NCBI RefSeq assembly: GCF_016834655.1
Contig: NZ_JAENHP010000007.1
Span: 248,001-312,000 of the forward strand
Origin: Paractinoplanes ovalisporus
GTDB taxonomy: Bacteria; Actinomycetota; Actinomycetes; Mycobacteriales; Micromonosporaceae
Length of the DNA stretch: 64,000 bases
Direction: 5' to 3'
Shown here one piece after another: positions 33,701 to 41,212 of this stretch; position 1 is the stretch's first letter, and every line of letters starts with the position of its first letter. The translations under genes and the position numbers were made by a program. Under the pieces are notes generated by a model that did not search any database, was not told the DNA's origin, and saw nothing but the letters and a program-made list of their open reading frames with translations.

Positions 33701-34388
33701 CGGCCTCCAGAGCCGCGCCCGGATCGACACCGAGTTCGTCGGCCAGCCGGGCACGGACCGTACGGAAAACTGAAAGCGCCTCCGCCTGATGACCGGCCGC
33801 ACCGAGCAACGCGACCAGGCCGGCCTGAACCGGCTCGTGCAGGGGCGCCAGCCGGGCCGCCTGGCGCAGGTGGACCAGCACCGGCTCGGGACGGGCCAGC
33901 GTCAGGGCGAGCGGCGCCGCGGCCACGCACGCGTCGAGGTATTCGTCGAGCAGGGCGGTGAACAGCGGCGTGGCGGCGGTTCCGGGCGTGAACTCGGTGC
34001 CGGGCACGCCCTGCCAGAGAGCCAGCGCCTCGATCGGCCGGCCGGCCCGGGCCAGCTCGCGGAACGCGATCAGGTCGAGCGTTCCGGCGTCGGCCTGGAA
34101 CACGTAGCCGCTGCCGCGCCGCAACAGATATGAGCCGGGCGCCCGGGCGGGCAGGCCGGGTTCCAGCAGCCGGCGCAGCGCTCCCACGTACTTCTGGATC
34201 ACGTTGAGCGCGCTCGGCGGGGCGTCCTCGCCCCAGATCAGGTCGATCAGCTCGCCCGCCCCGACCGGACGGCCGGGCTGGGCCAGCAAGAGCGCGAGCA
34301 GGTAGGACTGCTGCCGCGGGCCCGGGTCCAGTTCCACGCCGTCGCGCCAGAGCCGCAGCGGCCCGAGAATCTGGATGGTCAGAGGCAC
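30735..34388 (-). CDS. BTAD/SARP-type AAA ATPase regulator with repeat expansions
   Basis: A 1217-residue transcriptional regulator. Order: an OmpR-type winged helix (about 1-95, IQILGPLRLWRDG ... YVGALRRLLE), a bacterial transcriptional activation domain (to about 245), a proline-rich linker of eight 12-residue units, and an AAA/STAND ATPase. The ATPase has Walker A GEPGVGKT and Walker B VVLLLDDLQWAD, and is followed by a TPR-like tail. Two further tandem-repeat insertions lie in the tail. No LuxR helix-turn-helix ends the protein. Such regulators often control secondary metabolism, but no biosynthetic cluster is visible here. GTG 34388 is the start; the frame open upstream of it is antisense to the DUF3592 gene. 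Confidence 0.85.
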   Translation of the reverse strand: MPLTIQILGPLRLWRDGVELDPGPRQQSYLLALLLAQPGRPVGAGELIDLIWGEDAPPSALNVIQKYVGALRRLLEPGLPARAPGSYLLRRGSGYVFQADAGTLDLIAFRELARAGRPIEALALWQGVPGTEFTPGTAATPLFTALLDEYLDACVAAAPLALTLARPEPVLVHLRQAARLAPLHEPVQAGLVALLGAAGHQAEALSVFRTVRARLADELGVDPGAALEAAHRRVLGPAGSPASAARPPVPGTRAPSDRPPLPGTPAPSDRPPLPGTPAPSDRPPLPGIPAPSDHGPVPGIPAPPERLWMPGVPVPADRLPVPGIVAPAGRPPVPGIVGRVGELGALRRTVGSALSGGTGLALVEGEPGVGKTRLLEEVAAEAGRRGALVVWGRCLEGDGAPSMWPWVEAVGALLEAVPAESRAGWRAGELSRLFEPPAQAALPDRGVQFRMFERVAGLLAHLSGRRPVVLLLDDLQWADEASLHLVAHLAVRLPGGTAVVGALRDRAPAPGSELSRMLAVAGRVPGHRRVQLGPLSLDEVAALVQRETGAAPGAGAARRIHTRTAGNPFFVRELSRLLTGDGTLTEDAARQPGVPSAVRDVVRDRIAGLDPPARDLLQVAAIIGRDVSLALLARAAGLNAQAVLDLLEPLTALGLVGNRPGDPYAIRFTHDLVRESVAESTPRSVAARLHLSVADALESESPNPATALRSKPANPATALKSKPTNPATALENDAANPAPPPQDDPRSRADMVEGDVESLAHHLWAAGPLADPARTTRALVHAARRAATMAAFEAADRQLQSAVRLARSAGLEALELSALSLLAIVIRRMARYGGPAFAVLERAEDLARRLGRDAQAADFLYIRWIASAHAAQEHRDQLVHRLRDQGQASRDPLVRAYGHQAWGLHQWEQGDITESFRHMGRDNRALFDNTTRDGKNAHRHDDEDAHHRGREEARHSDGEDTHHHDREDAHGHDSENAHHRDHEDARHQDSEDGHHRDGEDAHRHDVQLPWPCLRAMVTALHGDVAAARAQLDAVEAGARDDPYMTSVWAYYTGIVASMAGDPQLGRRAVEGWQAADPERFFVHVDPYLRQTWCWTRALTGDDPARAAAEAEELLTTTLLDPPRWGLAFYCGLIAEMFLAAGDPASAAATLDRADAFLQSHGQRYAEGLLLLLRARTLAAAGEPKPLVRAAAERARSLSTARGAHLFADRATRFLESL
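31374..31589 (-). repeat. Nine 24-bp tandem repeats encoding His/Asp/Glu-rich octapeptides
   Basis: Nine consecutive in-frame units of 24 bp encode octapeptides of the pattern x-E-D-A-H-H-x-D in the TPR-like tail of the BTAD protein. About a third of the residues are histidine, the rest mostly acidic. Such a tract could bind divalent metal or simply be an expansion. Confidence 0.85.
32160..32291 (-). repeat. 33-bp tandem repeats (NPATAL units)
   Basis: Three clear 11-residue units (core NPATAL followed by charged residues and KP) and a decayed fourth lie between the ATPase and TPR-like parts of the BTAD protein. They are visible in DNA as repeated gcgcggtcgccgggtt blocks. Confidence 0.75.
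33366..33653 (-). repeat. Eight 36-bp tandem repeats forming a proline-rich linker
   Basis: Eight in-frame 36-bp units encode 12-residue blocks around RPPLPGTPAPSD between the BTAD and ATPase domains. The middle three are nearly identical in DNA (33545-33653 region), so the expansion is recent. Confidence 0.8.
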
Positions 34389-34481
34389 GCCGCAGCCTAG
34401 CGCCTGTTCCGTGGCTGTGGCGGGGCCGGCTGTAGCCGGTGGACGGTCTCCTCTACCGTGCTGCTCATGGGGGACGAATCG

Positions 34482-34919
34482 ATGGGCTTCGAGTACTTCG
34501 TGATCGCGTTCGTGGTGGGTGTTCCGGCGGTGTTCGGGCTGGCGGCGATCGTGCTCGGCATCCGGCGGTGGCAGCGGGTTCAGCGGCTGCACCGGGACGG
34601 GCATCGGATCACCGCGGTCGTCGACGGGAACCAGCGGGAGGCGCGGAGCGAGCGGAGCGACGTGTTCCTGCCGGTGGTGCGGTTCCACACCCGCGAGGGC
34701 CGTGACGTCCGTACGGCGCTCGACAGCTCGCCCAGCCATCGCGAGCACCTCACCGACGTCCCGATCGAGATCGTCTACGACCCGGCCGACCCGCAGCGCG
34801 CCGTGCCCGCCGACAGCCGCGGCGGCGGCCTGTTCGGAGCGGTCGCCGTCGGGCTGTTCTTTCTCGCCTCATCGGCCGGGATCTGGTTCCTCGTGACAAC
34901 CACGGGTTTCCTGGACTGA
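34482..34919 (+). CDS. DUF3592-type membrane protein
   Basis: A 145-residue protein with one N-terminal membrane helix (YFVIAFVVGVPAVFGLAAIVLGI) and one C-terminal helix (GAVAVGLFFLASSAGIWFLV). Between them is a small beta domain containing VFLPVVRFHTREGRDVRTALD and VPIEIVYDPADPQRAV, the pattern of DUF3592 proteins. Function unknown. ATGs at 34467 and 34482 compete; 34482 was chosen because GGGGGA lies 8 bases upstream. The DUF3253 gene follows after 16 bases, probably in one transcript. Confidence 0.75.
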   Translation: MGFEYFVIAFVVGVPAVFGLAAIVLGIRRWQRVQRLHRDGHRITAVVDGNQREARSERSDVFLPVVRFHTREGRDVRTALDSSPSHREHLTDVPIEIVYDPADPQRAVPADSRGGGLFGAVAVGLFFLASSAGIWFLVTTTGFLD

Positions 34920-34935
34920 CCTGGATAATCGTCGT

Positions 34936-35430
34936 GTGAGTGAGGGCGAGCGGACGGCCGACGGGCGCTACCTGATCGTGAACGGGCGGCGCTGGCGGGC
35001 CACCGATCCGGCCATCCCCGACAAGCTGCGTCAGGAACTGGTGAACGAGCTGATGGCCGCCCGCCGGCTCGTCCGCAGTGATCCGGAAACGGCCCGTCCT
35101 CGCGTGCAGGACGCCAAAGTAGCCCTGGGTGAGCGAGGCGACCCGTGGTGGGAGCCGACGCCCGACGGCCAACGGGTGCGCCTGGCCGCGGCGATCCGGG
35201 CGCTGCTGCGGCACCGCCGCCCCGAGTCCACCATCTGCCCGAGCGACGTGGCCCGGGTGGCCGGCGGCGAGTCGTGGCGCGACCTCATGGACACGGCCCG
35301 TGAGGTGGCCGCCGAGCTGGCGCAGGAGGGGACGATCGTCGTCCGTCAGCACGGCGCCGACGTCGACATCAGCACCGCGACCGGTCCCGTCCGCCTCGCC
35401 CGCGGCCCTGGCTGGCCGTCGCCGGACTGA
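34936..35430 (+). CDS. DUF3253-containing protein
   Basis: A 164-residue cytoplasmic protein. The N-terminal part has a short strand-rich motif (GRYLIVNGRRWRATDPAIP) and a helical stretch. The C-terminal half is a winged-helix-like DUF3253 domain: AAIRALLRHRRPESTICPSDVARVAGGESWRDLMDTAREVAAELA in pieces, then TIVVRQHGADVD and a final GPVRLARG. Its role is not known. GTG start. It follows DUF3592 closely and is convergent with the small SARP gene. Confidence 0.75.
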   Translation: MSEGERTADGRYLIVNGRRWRATDPAIPDKLRQELVNELMAARRLVRSDPETARPRVQDAKVALGERGDPWWEPTPDGQRVRLAAAIRALLRHRRPESTICPSDVARVAGGESWRDLMDTAREVAAELAQEGTIVVRQHGADVDISTATGPVRLARGPGWPSPD

Positions 35431-35446
35431 CCCCGGTCGGGCGCGG

Positions 35447-36145
35447 TCAGGTCAGGGCGAGGCGGCGCAGCTCGGGGGAGGGGGCCAGCCCGAGGTCGTC
35501 GTGCAGGAGGCGGCGGCAACTCTCGTACTGGCGGGCGGCCGCGCCCCGGTTGCCGGCGGCCCGGTGGGCCCGGATCAGCGCGAGGTGGGCGCTCTCGCGC
35601 AACGGCTCGGCGGCCACGGCGGTGAGGGCGGCCGCGACCGCCTCACCCGGCCGGCCGGCGGCGATCAGGTGGTCGCCGAGCGCCTCCAACGCGTGCAGGC
35701 GCAGCTGGCGGAGCTGTTCGCGGGGGACCAGGAGCCAGTCCTCGTCGTCCCACTCCGGCAGCAGGTCGTCGGCCAGCTCGTCGCGGACCCCGGCCTCGAG
35801 CAGCGCCGTGTCGAACCGGCGCGCGTCGAGCAGGCGGGCCGCGAGTTCACGGACCCGGCTCAGGTCGGTGTGCACGTGGGCGGCCAGCCGCAGGTGGCGG
35901 CCGTCGGTGTCGATCAGGCCGGGTTGGATGCGATGGGTGCGGCACAGCGCCGACCGCAGATTGGGCCCGCCGCGGGCCGGGGTGGCGTCCGGCCAGAGCG
36001 CCAGGGCGACGTGCGAGCGTTCGGCCGGGCGGGTCTGCACGGCCAGCAGGGCCAGCAGGCGCTCCGCGGTCGGGAAAACGGGAACGACCTGGCCTTCGAC
36101 GGTCAGCGTGAAGCCGCCGAGAAGCATGAGTTCCACCCCACCCAT
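35447..36145 (-). CDS. Small SARP-type (BTAD) regulator
   Basis: A 232-residue regulator. The N-terminal winged helix is MLLGGFTLTVEGQVVPVFPTAERLLALLAVQ, in pieces, with VALALWPDATPARGGPNLRSALCRTHR. The rest is a BTAD domain ending DLGLAPSPELRRLAL, the usual end of this domain. This is the short, one-module SARP architecture, in contrast to the large BTAD-AAA protein nearby. SARPs activate biosynthetic operons by binding direct repeats; the target is unknown. Start ATG 36145 has GGGCGG upstream; 36126 is an alternative with a better-spaced GGGGTGG. Confidence 0.82.
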   Translation of the reverse strand: MGGVELMLLGGFTLTVEGQVVPVFPTAERLLALLAVQTRPAERSHVALALWPDATPARGGPNLRSALCRTHRIQPGLIDTDGRHLRLAAHVHTDLSRVRELAARLLDARRFDTALLEAGVRDELADDLLPEWDDEDWLLVPREQLRQLRLHALEALGDHLIAAGRPGEAVAAALTAVAAEPLRESAHLALIRAHRAAGNRGAAARQYESCRRLLHDDLGLAPSPELRRLALT

Positions 36146-36222
36146 CCGCCCAGCCTCACACCGGCGCCCAGCCGTGTCACGGGCGGTGTCGACATGACGA
36201 CTGGCATGCGCAGAATGACGAG

Positions 36223-36537
36223 ATGGAAGTGCTTGTTCTCGTACGGGATCCCGACCGTTACGCCGAGGCGATCGACGCGTGGCGGCAATCGGCCACGGTG
36301 ACCCAGGAGCTGCGGCCGTGGCTGGCACTGGTGTCGCCTGCGGGCCCGCAGGTGCCCGAGATACCGGGTACGCGCTGGTTCGCCGGTGACGTGCCGGAAG
36401 ACGTACTGGGGGAGTTGCCGCCGGCGGCCCGGTTGTTCGTGGCCGCTTGGCGTCAGCGACAGGAACCGAAGGACCGGCCCGGCGACGGATTGCCCTGGGA
36501 CACGCCCGGTCACCTGCCTCCGGACAGAGGCGATTGA
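36223..36537 (+). CDS. Small hypothetical protein
   Basis: A 104-residue protein, not recognised. It begins with a beta-strand pattern (MEVLVLVRDPDRYAEAIDAW) and contains PEIPGTRWFAGDVPEDVLGELPPAARLFVAAW, then a polar proline-rich tail. No signal or membrane segment. The ATG is 78 bases from the divergent SARP gene. The metalloprotease gene begins 90 bases downstream; whether they share a transcript is unclear. Confidence 0.55.
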   Translation: MEVLVLVRDPDRYAEAIDAWRQSATVTQELRPWLALVSPAGPQVPEIPGTRWFAGDVPEDVLGELPPAARLFVAAWRQRQEPKDRPGDGLPWDTPGHLPPDRGD

Positions 36538-36626
36538 CGATATGTCCACGCCCCGGTCACGGCCCGCGTGGCCTACTTGCCGCCGGGGATGAAACACGTC
36601 GTCCCCAGCTGGGAAAGGGGACGGCG

Positions 36627-38813
36627 ATGGCCGGCGACCTGGGAATCACCGAACGGACAGTGTGGAACCAGCCGGAGGCGGCGCTGGCCCCGGCCGCGGG
36701 CGAGCAGGATGAGCGGATCATCCATCGGTACGGCCGGTTAGGCATCCTCGCGGTGCCCCGGGGCGGCCCGGCCGACAGCGCGGCCGAGGCGATTCCGGCC
36801 ACGGACGAGCTGAGCGACGTCGAACGGATCGGCCTGTCCGCGTTCCGGTTGCGCGAGTCGGCGGAATTCCGTACGAGCAAGGACAACCGGCCCCGCGACG
36901 GCGAGACGTGGGACATGCCGGACTGCACCACGATCGTGCCCCCGCCGCCCGACGCGCAGCTGACCCAGTCGATCACGCCGGGTGCGCCCGCACCGGCGCC
37001 GACCAGCGCCTACCTCGAGGGCTCGGTCGCGGTCGGCATCATCATCGTGCAGGGGCCGACCGCGGATCTGCAGTTCACCGACGCCGAGGCGATCAAGGCG
37101 GTCGCCGAGGTGCAGAACGGGCTCGGCTTCTACGCCGTACAGAACCCGCTGGCCGGGATCACCTTCGCCTACGACATCCAGAACGTCACGCTCACCACGC
37201 CCGCCGACCCGGCCGCGGCCGACAAGGAAGCGATCTTCCGGGACGGGGCGATGGCGGCCATGGGCTTCCCGGCGAACTGGAACGGTGTCGTCGCGTACGT
37301 GGAAAGCCTGCGCTCCGAATTCGGCACGCGCTGGACCTACTGCGCGTTCATCACCAAATATCCGGTCAACCACTTCGCGTACGCCTATTTCGGCGGCCCG
37401 CACCTGGTGATGGACTACCGCAACGACGGGTGGGGACCGGACAACATCGACCGCGTGTTCGCGCACGAGACCGGGCACATCTTCAACGCGCCCGACGAGT
37501 ACGCGGCGAGCGGGTGCACCTGCGGCGGAGCGTTCGGCCGGTACGGGGTGGCCAACGGCAACTGTGAGACGTGCGCGGCCGGAGGCGGGGTCAGCTGCCT
37601 GATGAAGGCCAACGACTTCGCGCTGTGCGAGTACACCCCGAGCCACCTCGGCTGGTCGCCGCAGTTGGTGATCCGTAACTTCGGCTACTCGGCGGGTGGC
37701 TGGCGGGTCGAGAGCCACCCGCGCCTGATGGCCGACACCAGCAACGACAAGCGGGCCGACATGGTCGGTTTCGGCAACGCCGGTGTGTACGTGTCGCGGG
37801 CGCTGGCCAGCGGCGGGTTCGAGCCGCCGGTGCTGCGCGTCGGCGACTTCGGCTACGTCGCGGGTGGCTGGCGGGTGGACAAGCATCCGCGCATGCTGGC
37901 CGACACGACCGCCGACGGGCGTGCGGACATCGTCGGTTTCGGTGATGCCGGGGTGTACGTGTCGCGGGCGCAGGCGGACGGCTCGTTCGACGCGTTGCGT
38001 CTGGTGGTCCCGGACTTCGGCTACGTCGCCGGTGGCTGGCGGGTGGATCGGCATCCGCGGTTCATGGCCGACACCACCGCGGACGGGCGGGCCGACATCG
38101 TCGGTTTCGGTGACGCCGGGGTGTACGTGTCACGCGCGCAGGCGAACGGGTCGTACGACGCGTTGCGCCTGGTCGTGGCGAACTTCGGCTACACCGCGGG
38201 CGGCTGGCGGGTCGAGAGGCACCCGCGCTTCATGGCCGACACCACCGGCGACAAGCGGGCCGACATCGTCGGTTTCGGCGACGCCGGGGTCTGGATCTCC
38301 CGCGCCCAGCCGAACGGCTCGTACACCGCACCCCAGCTGGTGGTGAACAACTTCGGCTACACCGCCGGCGGCTGGCGGGTCGAGAAGCACCCGCGGTTCG
38401 TCGCCGACCTGACCGGCGACGGGCGGGCCGACATCCTCGGCTTCGGCGACGCCGGAGTCTGGATCTCACTGGCCCAGGCCGACGGTTCCTATTCGGCGCC
38501 CGAGCTGGTCGTGGCGAACTTCGGTTACGTCGCTGGGGGCTGGCGGGTCGAGAACCACCCGCGGTTCCTGGCCGACACCACCGGCGACGGCCGGCTCGAC
38601 ATCGTCGGTTTCGGCGACGCCGGTGTCTGGGTGTCCCGCTCGCTGGGCGGCGGCAAGTTCGAACCGCCCGGACTGGTCGTGACGAACTTCGGCTACGTCG
38701 CGGGCGGCTGGCGGGTCGACAAGCACCCGCGCTTCGTCGTCGACTCCACCGGCGACGGCAAGGCCGACATCATCGGCTGCGGCGACGCCGGCGTGTGGTT
38801 CGCCCGCTCGTAG
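36627..38813 (+). CDS. Zinc metalloprotease with seven FG-GAP/VCBS-like propeller repeats
   Basis: A 728-residue protein. The centre holds a zincin motif HETGHIFNAPDEY (from His280; His284 the second ligand, then a conserved APDEY), with two cysteine-rich patches after it (CTCGG, NCETCAAGGG). The C-terminal half (about residue 350 to the end) is seven repeats of 56 residues, each with FGYxAGGWRVxxHPR, DxTGDxRADIVGFGDAGV and VSRA, typical of integrin-like beta-propeller repeats. Seven copies would make one closed propeller. No signal peptide or membrane helix is seen at the N-terminus, which is odd for this class. The start follows AAAGGGGA. Confidence 0.8.
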   Translation: MAGDLGITERTVWNQPEAALAPAAGEQDERIIHRYGRLGILAVPRGGPADSAAEAIPATDELSDVERIGLSAFRLRESAEFRTSKDNRPRDGETWDMPDCTTIVPPPPDAQLTQSITPGAPAPAPTSAYLEGSVAVGIIIVQGPTADLQFTDAEAIKAVAEVQNGLGFYAVQNPLAGITFAYDIQNVTLTTPADPAAADKEAIFRDGAMAAMGFPANWNGVVAYVESLRSEFGTRWTYCAFITKYPVNHFAYAYFGGPHLVMDYRNDGWGPDNIDRVFAHETGHIFNAPDEYAASGCTCGGAFGRYGVANGNCETCAAGGGVSCLMKANDFALCEYTPSHLGWSPQLVIRNFGYSAGGWRVESHPRLMADTSNDKRADMVGFGNAGVYVSRALASGGFEPPVLRVGDFGYVAGGWRVDKHPRMLADTTADGRADIVGFGDAGVYVSRAQADGSFDALRLVVPDFGYVAGGWRVDRHPRFMADTTADGRADIVGFGDAGVYVSRAQANGSYDALRLVVANFGYTAGGWRVERHPRFMADTTGDKRADIVGFGDAGVWISRAQPNGSYTAPQLVVNNFGYTAGGWRVEKHPRFVADLTGDGRADILGFGDAGVWISLAQADGSYSAPELVVANFGYVAGGWRVENHPRFLADTTGDGRLDIVGFGDAGVWVSRSLGGGKFEPPGLVVTNFGYVAGGWRVDKHPRFVVDSTGDGKADIIGCGDAGVWFARS
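37674..38813 (+). repeat. Seven 168-bp in-frame repeats
   Basis: Seven tandem 168-bp units, the last shortened to about 130 bp, encode the propeller repeats of the metalloprotease. Repeats 2 and 3 and repeats 4 and 5 are the most alike at DNA level, suggesting recent duplication or gene conversion. Confidence 0.85.
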
Positions 38814-38830
38814 CGGGGCCGCTTCCAGGG

Positions 38831-38858
38831 CCGGCGCCCGCTTTACGGCGGGCGCCGG
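38831..38858 (+). terminator. Hairpin terminator after the metalloprotease gene
   Basis: CCGGCGCCCG (38831-38840) and CGGGCGCCGG (38849-38858) form a perfect 10-bp stem with an 8-base loop, 17 bases after the metalloprotease stop. The right arm is also the core of the following tandem repeat. Confidence 0.6.
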
Positions 38859-38986
38859 CCCACACGCGCCCGCGCTGGGCTCCACGGCAGGCGCCGGCCC
38901 ACGCGTGCCCGCGCCCGGCTTCACGGCGGGCGCCGGCCCACGCGTGTCCACGCTCGGTTTCACAGCGGGCGCCGGTCCCCGCGCGT
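38841..38986. repeat. 39-bp tandem repeat between convergent genes
   Basis: Three full 39-bp units (38841-38879, 38880-38918, 38919-38957) and a partial fourth share the core ggcgggcgccggcccacgcg. They fill the gap between the metalloprotease terminator and the stop of the coiled-coil gene. On the minus strand the unit would encode 13 residues, but the frame runs antisense through the metalloprotease, so it is not taken as coding. Confidence 0.8.
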
Positions 38987-39354
38987 CAGATCAGAGGCAG
39001 GCCGACCAGGGCGCCGAGTGCGCGCATCGACGTGACCAGCGCGGTCCCCGCCGTGGCGAGGGCGCCCGCGTCGCGCAGGCCGGCGGCGAACCGTTGCAGG
39101 TGTGATCCCGCCGCGGCCTTGTCGGGCAGGGCGCGCTCGGCCTCGTCCAGCCGGGCCTCGGCCGCCTTGCGTTCGGCGCCGGTCAGGCGGAGCTCGTCCA
39201 GCGCCTCCCGCAGACGGTCGATCTCCTGGGTCAGTTGCGGCGCGGCGCCGCCGATGTGCTGGTCGCGGCCGGCCAGATACTGGTCGCGACCGGCGACGAA
39301 CTGGTTGCCCGAGCCGGTGTTGACCGGGCCGTGGACGTTGCCGAACGTACTCAT
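38986..39354 (-). CDS. Small protein with GPVNTG/AGRDQ motif and coiled coil
   Basis: A 122-residue protein. It opens with FGNVHGPVNTGSGNQ and two AGRDQ units (21-25, 29-33), a glycine-rich pattern also present in the FHA protein encoded just upstream. Residues about 40-80 form a charged coiled coil (TQEIDRLREALDELRL, AERKAAEARLDEAERAL). The C-terminal 35 residues are hydrophobic helices that may touch a membrane. Similar N-terminal glycine/asparagine motifs occur in actinobacterial conflict and signalling proteins (established only in broad terms). ATG 39354 overlaps the FHA stop by 4 bases, so the pair is coupled. Confidence 0.65.
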   Translation of the reverse strand: MSTFGNVHGPVNTGSGNQFVAGRDQYLAGRDQHIGGAAPQLTQEIDRLREALDELRLTGAERKAAEARLDEAERALPDKAAAGSHLQRFAAGLRDAGALATAGTALVTSMRALGALVGLPLI

Positions 39355-40085
39355 GCGTTTCCCCTTCGTTCCGCACGTTTGCGGGCGGCCTTGGACATGC
39401 CGCTGCCGATGCCGGCCAGGACGGCTCCGAACAGGAACGCGGCCGCGCCGACGGGCAGGACCGGCACGCCCGGGACCAGTTCGACGGCCATCGGGTCACG
39501 CCCCACCGGGTCGTCGATCGAGGAGCCGAACGCGACCATGAAGAAGTAGCCGATCAGCGCGAACCCGCCCAGCGAGAGCAGCCAGCCGAAGATCATCAGG
39601 AAGCGGCCGAAACCGCGGCCCTGGAACATCTCGTCCGAGGCGTCGTAGTCGTTGGTGTACGTGAACCGGTCGCCGATGTGCTGATCCCGGCCGGCCACAT
39701 ACTGGCGGCCCGGCCCGGTGTTCACCGGCCCGTGCACATCACCGAACCGCATGGGCTGCGCCTGCGGCCGGCGCGCCGGTGAGTCGTACCGGAGCCGGAC
39801 GTCTCCCAGCCGCACGGTGTCACCGGGATGCAGCGGCCTCGTTTCGCCCCGCAGCCGGTCATGGTTGACCCAGGTGCCGTTGGTCGACCCGAGGTCACGC
39901 AGCGCGACCTGATCGCCGTGCCGCGACACCAGAACGTGCCGTCGGCTGACCGTGCCGTCGGTGACCAGCCCGAGCGGATTGTCCCGCCCGACCGCGGTCT
40001 CCCCGATCGGGATGTCCCACGCCGCATGAGTGGCCGGCCCGTCGATCACCACCAGCCGATGCGGTACGTCCCACCCTTCATCCAT
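39351..40085 (-). CDS. FHA-domain membrane protein with shared GPVNTG/AGRDQ motif
   Basis: A 244-residue protein. The N-terminal FHA domain is complete: AVGRDNPLGL (GR at 33-34), SRRHV (47-51) and DLGSTNGTWVNHDRL, the residues that read phosphothreonine. Residues 114-138 contain FGDVHGPVNTGPG and AGRDQHIG, nearly the same as in the downstream protein. Two membrane helices follow (about 158-188 and 209-232). Such an arrangement suggests phospho-dependent assembly at the membrane. The partner kinase is not adjacent (the nearest Ser/Thr kinase is 11 kb away). Start ATG 40085. Confidence 0.8.
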   Translation of the reverse strand: MDEGWDVPHRLVVIDGPATHAAWDIPIGETAVGRDNPLGLVTDGTVSRRHVLVSRHGDQVALRDLGSTNGTWVNHDRLRGETRPLHPGDTVRLGDVRLRYDSPARRPQAQPMRFGDVHGPVNTGPGRQYVAGRDQHIGDRFTYTNDYDASDEMFQGRGFGRFLMIFGWLLSLGGFALIGYFFMVAFGSSIDDPVGRDPMAVELVPGVPVLPVGAAAFLFGAVLAGIGSGMSKAARKRAERRGNA

Positions 40086-40144
40086 GCCCGCGAAGGGCGC
40101 CGACGACCAGCCCGCGTACGTCTCTGTCGGCTACCCGACCCGGG

Positions 40145-41194
40145 TCAGGCCGTGGTGGGTGTGTGGACGGGTGCCCGTCGTGGCCAGACGCAGCAGACGA
40201 CGACCGCGAGGATCGGGATCAGCGACAGGAGGGCGAGCGGCTCGGCCCCGAGGAACACGAAACCGCCCCAGTACACCGAGGGGCCGTGGCCGTTGCGGTG
40301 GGTGTTGGCCAGCAGGGAGCCGGTCGAGGTGGGGATGTTGCCCAGGCCGGCCGGGGCGAGCAGCAGCAGCGTGGTGACGCAGAGTCCGGAGTACATCCGC
40401 TGCCGGCCCGGCCCGTAGCGGCGCATGCGCTTCGAGGTGTAAAGCCCGAGCAGGGCGCCGAGCAGTGCGCCGGCCAGGCCGCCGAGGACGGTGTCGCGCA
40501 CGTGGCCGGGCGGCTCGGCCCACATGAGGTCGAAGTTCAGGGCGGACGGGTTGGACTCGGCCTGGGTGATCTGCACCGCGGCGAGATAGCCGCTGCGCGT
40601 GCCGGTCACCTCGGCGAACCCGCTCTGTGGACCCGTGGTGTGCACGTCCTGCCAGCCGTGTGCGCGCATCTGCCGGGTGACGTCGGCGGCGACCTGCTCC
40701 ACGCGAGCGTGCGGGGGCATCATGCCGGTCACACTGGTCCGGCCGGCGCGGACGCCGGTGCCGCCGAACAAAGAATTCTTGCTGTACGGGTTCCAGAAGG
40801 TGTGCCGCCCGTACTGGTCGGCCCGGTCGTCGAAGGGGACCGGCAGGACCGTGGGCGCGAGCCCGATGGCGGTGGCCTTGTCGGGCGCCATCGGGTCCAC
40901 GTCCCGCCAGGCCAGCCACGACCCGAGCGCAATCCCGCCCAGCCCGCCGAGCACGGCCGCGAACGCCGCGATCACAAACGCCCGGCGCCCGAACTCGGCG
41001 ACACGCCGGCCGAGGCCGTGCCGCAGCAGCAACGCGGCCTCGCGCGCGGCCGGCCGCGACCGGCCCGGATCGGCGGCGTCGAGCAGCGTCGCGAGGATCT
41101 CCGGGCCACGCTCGCGCCGGTACGCCCGGGGGTAGGCCAGCAGCCACCGCCGGTACCCGCGGGTCAGGCGCGCGGTGCGGATGTCCTCAGGCAC
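40145..41194 (-). CDS. Membrane protein paired with a PadR regulator
   Basis: A 349-residue protein. The N-terminal 60 residues (LTRGYRRWLLAYPRAYRRERGPEILATLLDAA in pieces) resemble the cytoplasmic prefix domain commonly found next to PadR regulators. Membrane helices follow near 72-95, a soluble extracytoplasmic part spans about 100-230, and there are three or four C-terminal helices. The function of such proteins is not established. GTG 41194 has GGAGGGATC directly upstream. The PadR gene ends 18 bases before it, so they form an operon and PadR probably controls both. Confidence 0.72.
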   Translation of the reverse strand: MPEDIRTARLTRGYRRWLLAYPRAYRRERGPEILATLLDAADPGRSRPAAREAALLLRHGLGRRVAEFGRRAFVIAAFAAVLGGLGGIALGSWLAWRDVDPMAPDKATAIGLAPTVLPVPFDDRADQYGRHTFWNPYSKNSLFGGTGVRAGRTSVTGMMPPHARVEQVAADVTRQMRAHGWQDVHTTGPQSGFAEVTGTRSGYLAAVQITQAESNPSALNFDLMWAEPPGHVRDTVLGGLAGALLGALLGLYTSKRMRRYGPGRQRMYSGLCVTTLLLLAPAGLGNIPTSTGSLLANTHRNGHGPSVYWGGFVFLGAEPLALLSLIPILAVVVCCVWPRRAPVHTPTTA

Positions 41195-41212
41195 GGTGAT
41201 CCCTCCGGGGTC

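Noticed and set aside
30735..36145. Secondary metabolite gene cluster marked by two SARP-type regulators
   Set aside because: No polyketide, peptide synthetase, terpene or RiPP core genes are in the window.
38466..38963. Minus-strand open frame with 13-residue repeats (GPAPAV units)
   Set aside because: Most of it lies antisense to the metalloprotease propeller; the repeats come from the non-coding 39-bp array, and no ribosome site or domain is visible.
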